From Adiantum capillus-veneris (Eukaryota; Streptophyta; Polypodiopsida; Polypodiales; Pteridaceae), in contig CM043964.1 in NCBI GenBank assembly GCA_014529385.2, positions 108,538,587 to 108,602,586 on the forward strand: 64,000 bases of DNA, read 5' to 3'. The notes under the pieces were generated by a model. It worked only from the letters and a program-made list of their open reading frames with translations. It was not told where the DNA came from and searched no databases. The translations under genes and the position numbers were made by a program. This document shows positions 21,873 to 31,386 of this stretch, piece by piece. Each line of letters opens with the position of its first letter. Position 1 is the first letter of the stretch.

Positions 21873-22356
21873 AGAGTACGAGAGGAAGCTCAAGCCGAAG
21901 CACAAGAACGCATTTCAAAAAGACGTCTTCTGAGACAACAACAACAAAGTGGACCACCATTGCGAATCAATGCCATTCGACTAACAAAGTTGTAGGAAGG
22001 AATAATGGAGCCAATAATTGAGGTCAAAGTGGGCAGCAATCAAGTTGAATCAAGAGCCTTGCTTGATTTGGGAGCTCAAGAAAATTTGATCTCTTATGAA
22101 TTATACCAACAGCTCAAAGTTAGAGGTCAACTTCATCCTACTCCTCAAGTGCTGGAAAGTAGCACATCACACCCGTTGAAAACATTGGGATGGACTATAT
22201 TGCATGTACATATACATCAATATCTTTACCCACACAAATTCTATGGATAAAAGCACACAACACCCAATGATGCTGGGGCAACCTTGGCAAAAAGAGTACA
22301 ATGTGCAGATAGATTGGAAAGCAAAGGTAGTCAAAATTCAGCATGCACATGAATAA
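21873..22356 (+). pseudogene. G1 second retropepsin-like domain, after integrase
   Basis: In the integrase frame, past stops at 21870 and about 21994, comes MEPIIEVKVGSNQVESRALL, then LLDLGAQENLISYELYQQL. This has the shape of a retropepsin active-site segment (A-L-L-D-S-G-A..N-L-I-S) with Ser replaced by Leu. TLGWTILHVHIHQY follows, and after a frameshift near 22250 PMMLGQPWQKEYNVQIDWK, the usual end of gypsy protease (ILG-x-P-W..NPQIDWK). Together these span a whole protease fold. It is distinct from the protease at 11740-12366. A captured or duplicated protease in an unusual position is the best reading. Confidence 0.7.
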
Positions 22357-23073
22357 CAGGTGATAGACTTTGCTCAGCAATACCAGCATGATCAACTGCA
22401 AGCCATGCAATCATTGGAAACAAAGCCAAAAGCACAAATGCCATTAAAGAACAACATGATACCCAAGACCAACAATCAGGTAAAAGCCAACCATGCTAAT
22501 TACAGACATATGAAGTCACCGGCCGCAATGCAAAGATCTCGGTTACCAACACAAGGAAAACAAGTATGGATGCAGAAGGATAGAAATGCCATGGCGGACA
22601 AACAACAATGCAAAAACAAAATTCCAACAAAGCAGATGGTTCAACCACAAACCAAGGGCATAAAACAGATATGGATCCCAAAGAAAATGCTTTGCCTCAC
22701 TCACATTTGGATACCAAAGCAAAAGAAAAAGGAACTCCCTTCAGTACAAGCAACAACGGAAGGCAAACAACTGCATTTCAAAAAGGAACACCAACATATG
22801 TGGATGCCAATAAAAAACAAACCAGTGGTAAACAAGAAAGTGCCAAACCATCTACAGAAACTGGTAGCAACAACATACCAATGGAAAGCAATGGCAATAC
22901 GGCCCATAACCATTACGGCCCAACCAATTCTATCCTTAGAAACAACTACGAGTCCATCAACAGTTTCGGCAAAGCAACTACCTTTTGCAAAAAAGACAAT
23001 TAAACAAAGAGCAGTAGAGTTACAGCTGTTACTTGCAAAGAAAATAGGAAACCTCGACGGCGAATGCAAATAA
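22357..23073 (+). pseudogene. G1 basic tail with W-x-P-K motifs
   Basis: 237 codons open in the frame of the protease end, from which it is separated by one stop near 22352. Composition is rich in Lys, Gln, Thr and Asn. Four related words recur: KQVWMQK, KQIWIPK, THIWIPK and QHMWMPI. I recognise no domain. Such basic low-complexity sequence may bind nucleic acid, but that is inference. It ends at TAA 23071, and no coding signal follows for about 2.6 kb. Confidence 0.5.
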
Positions 23074-23904
23074 GCATCTTGCTTATTCCCTTCTCTTGCA
23101 CAGCATTAATTTTTCCATGCATTGACAGAGTATGCATAAAGTAGGGCCACATTAATCGGCCAGGCATTAGCACAACTTTTTCAACCTATGCATGGCACAT
23201 ACTCTGAGGAAATACCTTGTCATCCAGGAGGACTCCGGCTAGGAGGGGGGGAGGCATTCTAGAGGCACTCTCAAATGCGGAACTAATAACAGAAACAACA
23301 AAAAAGGGCATGATTTTCGACTATTTTAAGGGTTGTTGTTTGATTGCAAAATTTTCTGGAGTAACCCAAGTACATATGCCCTTATACAGCATGAATCTAT
23401 AGGTATATGGGGCCAAACGCCAAATCAAGCCCCTAGGTGTGTGTATATAAGTAGAAATAGCCATTTTTTAGACAAAATATTGGTAAAACGGAGAAATCCG
23501 GCCATAAAAATTGCATGCGAGTATATATCATGATTGGCGGTGATGTTTGTGATTTATTATGATTTTTGAGGATTTTCTGGGTTTGATTTGCTATTTTCCT
23601 TTTAATTTTGCTAATTTTCGGCAGAAAAACTTCAAAAATACAAAAAGCATGTGAAAAACAGTCGTAATGAAAAACAAAAAAAATGGGGATGATCAGTGAC
23701 TATAGGAAAACCTATGGTAGAGTGGGGGTGCAATTATGAGACTGGAGCGGAAAGCGTGTTATGGCCAGATTTTGACCGAAATGCCAAATTTTTGGTAAAC
23801 AGAGCAAATGGAGTCCAAATCAAGAAATTTTTGAGCCTAAATCGCATCTCGCAAGAAGATATGAGCACATGTCAAATTTCATGAAAAGTGGTTCGGGGAC
23901 CTCC

Positions 23905-24045
23905 ATTATAAGAAATTTTCACCCCATTTCATTCTCACTATTGACTTTGTGGAGAGAGCTTCTGCCACCTAGAGCAGATCGACCTTCCAGCAGCTTCTAC
24001 GACGCGCACGACTACCCGACGAGCTCCAGACATGAGAGGTAGGCT
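23905..24045 (+). promoter_or_regulatory. Possible promoter and 5' exon for the extra ORF
   Basis: CATTATAAGAAAT near 23906 could act as a TATA box. About 35 bases on comes a pyrimidine-rich TTCATTCTCACTATTG, then a GC-richer exon-like stretch ending in GAGAG/GTAGGC (about 24036), a fair splice donor. A possible acceptor, TTTCGCAG, lies at 25691-25698, just before the ATG at 25702. The arrangement would remove the palindromes as an intron. Sequence-only guess. Confidence 0.25.
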
Positions 24046-24857
24046 CACCACCTTGAGCTTTTCGCGCATGTTTGTCATTATGTCGCGAAAACTAGCGTAG
24101 GGGTCACACCCAAAGCGGGCGGTAGAGACCTACAAGTAGAGACGGCGGCCTAACGGCTAACCCGAAAGCAACAAGACTTCATCGTCAGCTTACCCTAGTA
24201 TAGGAGACCAGTCCTGGATGTCCAAAGGCAGTAGAAAGCCATCGGGAAAAACCCTAATTCCCAGAAACCCGCAAGAGGCCACCAAATGGGAAATCAGCAA
24301 AACGGCGACCAAATGCTACCAAAATTCATGGGTAGGAGCATCTCGACATGCTCGACAAGTCTATATGACCCGCACGACCAAAAAGTGACCCCAAGCAGCA
24401 CTAAACTTCAGAAACGGCATCAGAAATACAAAGCGTCAAATTGCACTTGTGGCCAAACCGCAAGCCCGTTTGCCACCAAACTTTACGAGCGGCTTTCCTA
24501 GACCATCAACAACCAAGTCCTATGGTGGTAGACCACCACAAATCATCAAAGGTATGTAAATAAAACCACGGGTGCTTCTAGAGTGACAAATTGCCAAATG
24601 GAGCTCCGGTGAAGCCAAAGTCGACAAAAACCATACGGCAAGGATCCCCAAGGGATCGGGAAGCTATGGAGACCAACATCAAAAAATTTCATTTCCAAAA
24701 AGCACTCCAAAAGTCAAAAAATGGCTCGGAGGCTCTGAAGTCCACACAGGGAGTTATTCTCTATCCATTTGACTTTTTTGTTGAAATTAGGCTCAAAAGG
24801 GACTTAGGGGCCCAAAGGGCAAGCACTGGGGGCACCAACAATGAAAAATTCACCAGG

Positions 24858-25580
24858 ACACATCCTACGTGTAGGATGTCTCAAGGGCACTTATGGGCAC
24901 AAACTCCAACATTTTTCATTATGCACATGTTCTGAATGACATTTGTAAGCTATCCACCAAGATTCAACACATTTGGACCAAGTTTGACCTCATATGCATG
25001 GAAAAACGCAAAGCTAGGGCATAGAGGCAATAATGTGCCATAGACCTACCAAATCTTGTCCAAATCCAATGAAACTTGCACAACACATTCACCAACACAT
25101 CAACAACCAATCTGTGTGGTCAGAGGGAAAAAATGATGAAATAGACATCCTACGCGTAGGATGTCTATTTGACTTTTTTGACATGCAGGTGATGTTTTGT
25201 CATTCCAGATCCAATCACCTCATCATCAGGAGCCCATATATCAAATTTGAAGCCATTCTAATCACTTTTGACTCCCTACACCTTAAAGATACACTTTTTG
25301 AGCCCAAAAACACCACACAGAGCCTTACAAGCATCAAATCTTGTCCAAATTCAAATCCAAGAACATGGCCATGTTCCATAGGCCAAGGACAACCCACAAA
25401 ACAAGTTTCATGTCATTTTGATGAAAAAGACATCCTACGCGTAGGATGTCTCCAGCATAAATTTAGCCTTCTGTGCAAAGAATGACATCATGGGAGCCAA
25501 TACCATGGTGCCCTTACACTGCCTGCATGTCAAGTATGCACCAATTCTAATGAAAAAGACATCCTACGCATAGGATGTCT
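24858..25580. repeat. Palindrome array, 3' copy
   Basis: The same 24-bp unit as in the leader. Copies: 24858-24881 (imperfect), 25143-25166 (perfect; palindromy extends to 25139-25170, 32 bp), 25428-25451 (perfect), 25557-25580 (one mismatch). The first three are exactly 285 bp apart, the fourth 129 bp further. The last copy ends about 120 bp before the extra ORF. Confidence 0.9.
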
Positions 25581-25701
25581 AGATGGAAATTTTTGGCCAG
25601 ATTTGCACTGTGAGCACATGCACAGCTTCACAAGTTCCTTTAAAGCTTTATTTTCAATTTTCAAGTCATTTGGATAAGTAAAACTCAGTTTCGCAGCTAA
25701 T

Positions 25702-27465
25702 ATGAAAAAAAACGCTAACTTCAGACTACTGAGTGCAACAGGATCTATGGTAGCCTCGAATTCACCGGCAAAGAGGAAAAGAATGACCATCAAGGATTAT
25801 CTTGAAGAAGTGGAACCCTTCGTCATTCTAGAAGGAACGCTAAAGCCCACCAGCACCTGGATACAAGAGGATCTGTTAGAGTCCAACAACCTAAAGATCT
25901 ACCAGGGAGTGTTCAAAGACACTGAAGGCAATGTTATAGAGCTACCAATGCTGCCGAGAGAACTCAATGAGTTTGTACGAAGCAAGATGGCCGACTACTT
26001 GGAGAAGATTGATCTCCACAACCAGTTCGAAGCAATACCAGCAGGGGTGGACATCAAAAGAGTCTGGGAGTTTGTAACAAGCATCAAAGAGGATGGAGTG
26101 GCCAAGGTAACAGATTTACAAGGCAGACCAAAAACAGAGATAATAATCACTGAGCGGGCTGTAGCCGATGCACTAGACCTCTCGAACGAGGGGGACAGTG
26201 TAACAAAAAGAAGGGATGAGGTCAAGGTGTACAAAGAGAAAAAGGCGAATTACACCTTTGAAGACATTGCCAACCCAAAAGTGGCAATCATGAGCCAGTT
26301 ATACAACATGTACTTCCACATGTGCACGAAGAGGCCATAGAAGTACAGGATGCCGCCAGGTGCAATTGCCACAACGTTCACTTGGGCAATGACAAAAGGC
26401 ACCCCAAAGATAATCAACTATGCGGCATATATAAATGACAGCCTAGTAAAGATGGACAACAAGAATCCAACCTATATAGTGCTAGGAGAACTGATCACTA
26501 AGGTGATTTATGGGGCACTACACGCAAAAGGAAGGTGGCCTGACCCCCCGTCTCAGAATGATTGGCTGAGAGTAAAAGAAGACGAGGAAGATGAGCCGCA
26601 AAGGGCACCAAAGGTGGCAACAAGATTGAAAAGATGGCTACATCCAGTTCAAGAGGAGCAACCCAAGCAAAAGAAAGGGAAGAAGGAGTTTGCTCAACTG
26701 CCGGCCAAAGAAACAAGGTCACAGAAAGCGGCAAGACTAGAGAGGCTGATGGAGAGTTTTCGAGCGGAGAGAGCCCTCAAGGGTGATTTAAGCAAACTCT
26801 GGAAGCCATCTCTAGAGTCTATCTCCGGATCGTCCAGAAGAGTGCAAAGGGACCGATTTGAAGATTATATCAAGAATTTTGAGATTCTTGATGCTGAAGC
26901 AGAGAATATTCCTCATGTCCCTTTCACAGAGGAGGAAGTACAACAAATAAGGCAGAAACTGCCAGATGAACAAGTGAGCCAAGAAAGAGAAAGAAAAACA
27001 AAAGCGGAAAGGGACTTAAAGGGCAAACCTGCATCTTTACCAGCCAGCCCTAAACCCAACCCGCAACCATCACCACCTCCTAGCAGCCCTCCACAAGAAG
27101 ATAAGGAGGCTGAGGACAAACAAGAAGAAAGGCAAGCAGAAGATCAAGAGCAAAGACAAGAACCTGAGCCAAAAGAAGAGGCCAAGCTTGAAACTAAGCA
27201 AAAAGAATTAGATGATTCTTACTATGCATTTTTGGACCTGCTAGCTGTAGGCTATACGAAGGAAGAAGCCGCCACAGTCGCATTCGACTTGGCGAGGACA
27301 GGGCCTAAAGAACAGATGCAAGGCTTCAGGCTAGTGGAGTTAAAAGAAATTTCTACAGACACGGCCACCCTCCAAGCACTGGGACGTGGTGATGACAAAG
27401 CTAGCCGGATTAAGGGCACAATCCATGGCTTCAAAAAAAGAGATGACAACTCTCAAAGCCACTGA
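25702..27465 (+). pseudogene. G1 extra ORF, N-terminal part
   Basis: Starts at the first ATG after the palindromes (MKKNANFRLLSATGSM) and runs 587 codons with a single stop, TAG at 26338. Residues 1-330 look globular, with blocks EVEPFVILEGTLKPTSTWIQ, ELPMLPRELNEFVRSKMADY, TERAVADALDLSNEGD and YIVLGELITKVIYGALHAKG. Their layout recalls the uncharacterised plant-transposon domains found beside Athila-like elements, but I cannot name a family with confidence. Then comes a charged region with a proline-rich patch (PASPKPNPQPSPPPSSPP) and long Glu/Lys/Gln stretches. I see no signal peptide or membrane segment, so an envelope-like role is not supported. A frameshift near 27400-27460 joins it to the coiled-coil part. 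Confidence 0.75.
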
Positions 27466-28369
27466 AGAAAAGATCAAAATGGAAATAGATTCTCTGCAAG
27501 CACAAAGCCAAGGGCAAAAGGAGAGAGAAGCTGACCTACAGGCCAGCTTGGCAACGGCACTACAAAACTACCAAGCAATGGAAGAAGCAAATCAGGAAGC
27601 AACAAAAAGAATGCAAGCAGCTGAAGAAGAGTGTCAGCAGCTCAGCAAGTCATTGCTAGATTTTGAGAAAGAAAGAGATAATCTGACACTACAGCTGACA
27701 GAAGAATCGAAAGAAGTAGAAGCCATGAGGAACGCCAAGGAAAGAGCAGAGATAGATCAATAAGCAAGCCTGGATGAAGTCCTTGAGCTCAAGGATCAAC
27801 TAAAAGTCAAAGATCAAACCATCTAGAGGTTGCGAGCATCACCTGCTAGAGTCAGAGCTACAAGCTCGACTCAAATCATGACTAAGAGTCAACTCTATGA
27901 AGAAAAAATGCAAGAACTTCAGAAAGAGCTGACTCTCGAAAAAAAGCAGAGATTGATGATGGAAGAAGGTTCTATAGTCATGCAAACAAGAATGGAAGAG
28001 GTCCAAAAAGCCCTGCAAGAAGAAGTAGAAAGTATGAGAAGAAAGCTCGAGGAGGCGGAAAGAATAAACGCTGAACTTAATGACCTCCTCGTGAATATGG
28101 GCGGAGAAGCTGAAGCGGAAAAGCAAAAACTCCTCAGGCAGATTGAAGAGTTGAAAGGCCAGCAAGGAGGAGAGGCTGAGAGCACAGGGCCAGCCGCCAA
28201 TGAGGGCATTGACCTAGAAAATGTGGCAGATCCTGTGGACACGCCTATGCAAGAGGAAACCATAGCAGGATTCTCTCAAGAGCCACAGGATCTAACACAA
28301 AAAGAGGAAGAAAAATTTCATAAAGCAATAGAGGTGGAGCTCAGGGAAACAACAAAGGAAGCCTTGTAG
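27386..28369 (+). pseudogene. G1 extra ORF, coiled-coil middle
   Basis: Continues the extra ORF in the next frame, with stops at 27761, 27824 and 28367. Heptad-type sequence dominates for about 270 residues: MTTLKATEEKIKMEIDSLQA, KRMQAAEEECQQLSKSLLDF, EEKMQELQKELTLEKKQRLM, EVESMRRKLEEAERINAELN. It ends in an acidic segment. Long coiled coils usually mediate self-association or act as spacers. The similarity to myosin-like sequences is compositional and not evidence of origin. Confidence 0.75.
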
Positions 28370-29146
28370 TGGGAGCAAAGGGTCTTCAAATCTATGAACA
28401 TTCAAAAGATCGACGCCATCAACCTTAGGCACGAGTGGCTTCAACCCTCTCTCCCATACCCATTGCTGAAATATGAGGCAGCTACCATAAACAAGCGAAT
28501 CAGAGAAGAGCCAGCTGTACCTCTCTACAATGAAGATACCTCAAAACCAGAAGGGGTCAAGCTTATTGTGGATTCTCAGCCAAAGTGGAGGAAGGCCTGG
28601 CTTACAAAGTACCCACAATACCTAATCCACTTGGTAGAGGCACCTAAAAATATCAGAGACAACCTCAGCTTCTGTCCTCTACCAAGGATTAGGACGTGGA
28701 AGGCGCAAGAAATTTTGCAAAGAAGCCAACCCACTTGGCTGAACTACCCCAAGCTGCACGGCTTGAAGGCAGGTGAGAGAATAAGTGTCCAATACATGGT
28801 GAAAACCCTAACGGGCGCCATAAAGTTGTTCACTGGCTCACCTGACCTTACATGCATTATGATGAGGAAAATCTGCAGAACCATCTTAGCAGTGTTCGAG
28901 ACCTTCAAGCCAGGCCAGGTGACCGACAACATATTCTTCTTCCAGGATACATACAGATGCGCTTATGATCTGTCAGGTCAGCCTTCCAAGGCGGTGATAC
29001 ATGCGTTGTATCAAAGGATAATGTTTCTACCATCCTATCACCTCCAGGCTTTTGAAGAAGCATTCTATACAGGTTTCTTCACCATAAATACTGACATTTT
29101 TGGCCCAACAATGCTGAGCCTGCATGCCAGTACGAATCACTGCTAA
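28370..29146 (+). pseudogene. G1 extra ORF, C-terminal globular part
   Basis: In the frame of the coiled coil, after TAG 28367, an open run of about 250 codons includes MNIQKIDAINLRHEWLQPSL, KWRKAWLTKYPQYLIHLVEA, CPLPRIRTWKAQEILQRSQP and a hydrophobic-aromatic end (DNIFFFQDTYRCAYDLSGQP, AFEEAFYTGFFTINTDIFGP). No motif is recognised. The stop lies about 75 bases before the 3' LTR, so the extra ORF (about 25702-29146, near 1,150 codons before decay) fills the space up to the purine tract. Confidence 0.7.
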
Positions 29147-29205
29147 AGATGTGGGAAACGATACGATGAAGCAGCAGATCAAGGCCATGTCGGGGAAGAC
29201 ATGAG

Positions 29206-29220
29206 CAAGGAGGGGGGGAG
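29206..29220 (+). other. G1 polypurine tract
   Basis: AAGGAGGGGGGGAG directly before the 3' LTR; plus-strand priming site. Confidence 0.85.
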
Positions 29221-30157
29221 TGTTAGAAGTTGGACACACCCCACGGCAGTAACTACTTGGAGGATTATTATTTTTTGTAATTATTCATTCATTGAGAAAA
29301 ACCTAATTTTTCACCTTGTAAATATTGGGACTTACAGAAGTTTCCAGATTGTATCCCAGTTTTCATAGTTAGATCGAGTAGATGGTTGATTTTAGAATTT
29401 TAGGGTTTGAGAAATCGTAAGGTATATATACCACTTTTTGACCTTAATGAAAAAACCTTTTGTCATTTTTAAAAACAAGTTTTGAAGTCTGTGAGTGAGC
29501 GTACTGTGTACGAGAGAGACAGTGTAAGCTTCATCTTGATGCTACGTGTGCTCCGGTGGTCTGAATCGAGTGCGAAGAAGTGCAACGTGTTGCCCCCGAT
29601 GAGAGATACGCGCCGATCACTACATTGTGCGCATACGGTCTGGTGTTGCGAGCTCCTTCTACGAGCTTCATCGGGTGTTTGGGTGAGTATACGTTGTCCG
29701 ATTTTGCATTGCAGCATATCCACGCATTCACATTGAGTAGAACTACATATTAAGCACTTTACATTTTGGAAACGAAGACCTGCAAATTTCGGCCAAACAT
29801 CCTACGTGTTTCTGCACCGGGTGTTTTGGGTTGGGATTTTGGTTCATAGACCTTAGGGAGAGCGACCTATTGGTAGTAGTAGGGTCTCCTTCAAGTTCTA
29901 TGGTGTTTCGAGATTTTTTGATGGGTGTTCAGCTCTAGAAAGCATTGTAGGAAGTTTCCTCTTATGCACTCTTGAAGGCTGTGACTTAGACAATTGGTAG
30001 AGACCTCTGTAGGAATTAGTTAGGAGTTGGTCGAGTGTAGGCTGACACCTTATGCTTGCTTCCACGCGCCTACGGGTCGAGCTTCATCCTTAGCTGACAT
30101 TACATGTTAGGTGAGTTCTCGCTGTGCTGACATCCGTCGCGGCGTATCCGTCCAACA
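29221..30157 (+). repeat. G1 3' LTR
   Basis: 937 bp, TGTTAGAAG...CCGTCCAACA. Colinear with the 5' LTR except for the short AG run. It is followed by TTTAT, the second target copy, and then by the level-1 chromodomain on the minus strand. Confidence 0.9.
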
Positions 30158-31019
30158 TTTATCAAATGTTACTGATTACTCTAAGAGTTCTTTCTAGTTT
30201 CTAGTTGGAGTTACTTGCCAGCCAATTTTTCCTCAAGAAACTCTTAGCGTTGAGCCCATCTTAAAAACCTTTACAACCCATTTGTATCATCTCAAAAACC
30301 AGGTTAAATCAATTCCATAAAAGATCCATATATCCACCTTGTCAACATAAACACTCTTAGTCTAACTGACCATTCAGAGCAATCAGCGTTCGACAAGTAT
30401 CATGTATTTCAGCTTTGCGAATTTGAACGCGCTCGGAGTGTTCTTGCCATTCAGAGCAATCTGCGTTCGGCACAAGCTTCCACCATTGCACCAAAGGTAC
30501 CTTCTCTGTGCTCTAACCTGGTTGACCGACATTATGTAAAGGGTTTTATGAAGTATCATACCAAGATTTCTTTTTGGCTTCCTATTAGTCTCGTACCTTA
30601 ATACTTTCATATCTATGTCATTTTCTAAGGAAGGTTATCGTGTGCACAAGAATGTGAGTTGGTTTTTTGATAACTATCTCATTTCTAAGGTTCAAATTTT
30701 TCCTTCCTAATGAGAACCTCTTTATCATTTGCTAGATCTACCCTTAATTTATTGATTGAATACTTTAGATTCATTAAGTAATTTTGGAGAAGAAAACTTC
30801 ATGTATACCCTTATAATATATAAGTAACTCAAATTTTTACATTATTGATTTATAGTGGTTTACAAAGCTCTAAGATTGCTAACTATGGCCAAGCAAGTGG
30901 CTCTTTTATGTTTCTTATTCATAAGGTTGGTTCTCCTATTATTGCATAAGATCTGGCTCCTCTTGCTCTTCCTCTACCTCGTCCTCCATTTCTACCTCCT
31001 CTTAGATTATCTCCTTGAT
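30158..31019 (-). pseudogene. Level-1 element: chromodomain N-terminal half and remnant
   Basis: On the minus strand 30240-30158 reads EEKLAGK, stop, LQLETRKNS, stop, SNQ, stop, HLIKWKG. These words resemble the segment that leads into a chromodomain, and after G1 the sequence continues at 5328. The rest (30240-31019) has no clear domain. A 27-bp word, CATTCAGAGCAATC..GCGTTCG, occurs twice (30371 and 30448). The integrase core, RT and protease expected here are missing, so a large internal deletion occurred. Confidence 0.65.
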
Positions 31020-31386
31020 TTTGAGGAATGGCTCTAGCAGTAATTCGAGGGTTTTGTTCTTGTGGACAATTATTTCTATAGTGCCCCATTTGATTGCATC
31101 CATAGCACCTAACGTTTGGGAAGATTTGTTCTCAATTTACTGTTGCAGCTACTCCATGTTGTTGATATCCCTGGTTGGAATTTTCCCTGGCTCTTGCCCT
31201 AAAGTTACTAAATCCATTATAGTTCTTTGTAGAGTTGGTTCCTTCAGCTGCAAGAGGCTTAGCCCTGAGAAGGGCATCCTGTATTGATGTATGCCTCATG
31301 GCTTTGATCCATACCTCTGCATCTCGTTCCACGTTGACCCCTTTACCTTTGAAGTTGGGGGGTTGCGCTTGTTTGAGAAGAAACAA
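31020..31386 (-). pseudogene. Level-1 Gag, start block and zinc knuckle
   Basis: On the minus strand the frame carries AQPPNFKGKGVNVERDAEVW, the opening of the gypsy capsid region, then after SIQDALLRAKPLA a basic stretch. Past one TGA comes a standard CCHC knuckle, CYGCNQMGHYRNNC (about 31057-31098). The capsid middle that normally lies between these blocks is absent, so Gag itself has an internal deletion. Confidence 0.75.

Larger units (their letters stand above)
23074..25701 (+). other. Non-coding region between pol and extra ORF
   Basis: No reading frame with a recognisable domain. It is notable for the second palindrome array (24858-25580) and for sequence resembling the leader, especially the words before and after the palindromes. 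A promoter-like stretch with a possible splice donor is near 23900-24045. The region probably serves the extra ORF downstream. Confidence 0.6.
5329..30157 (+). mobile_element. G1: very large Ty3/gypsy element with extra ORF
   Basis: LTRs of 1007 bp (5329-6335) and 937 bp (29221-30157) share ends TGTTAGAAG...CCGTCCAACA. The 5' LTR is followed by a primer-site-like sequence, and the 3' LTR is preceded by a purine tract. The near-perfect target duplication is TTTAC/TTTAT. Without the C1 insertion the element is about 19.6 kb, very long for Ty3/gypsy. Gag, PR, RT, RNase H, IN order is gypsy-type, no chromodomain follows IN, and a further reading frame of about 3.4 kb lies before the 3' LTR. Over the first 230 bases the LTRs differ at about seven positions. 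Multiple stops and frameshifts show the copy is dead. Confidence 0.9.

Noticed and set aside
25033-25485. 150-codon ORF with a repeated DILRVGCL peptide
   Set aside because: The peptide is the translation of the 24-bp palindrome. The frame lacks any other coding signal and the palindrome also occurs out of frame elsewhere.
26913-27449. Minus-strand ORFs rich in Ser and Leu opposite the extra ORF
   Set aside because: They are shadows of the Glu/Lys-rich plus-strand coding region.
25702-29146. Envelope-like gene of a plant retrovirus
   Set aside because: The position fits, but I see no signal peptide, membrane anchor or cleavage pattern; the middle is a charged coiled coil.
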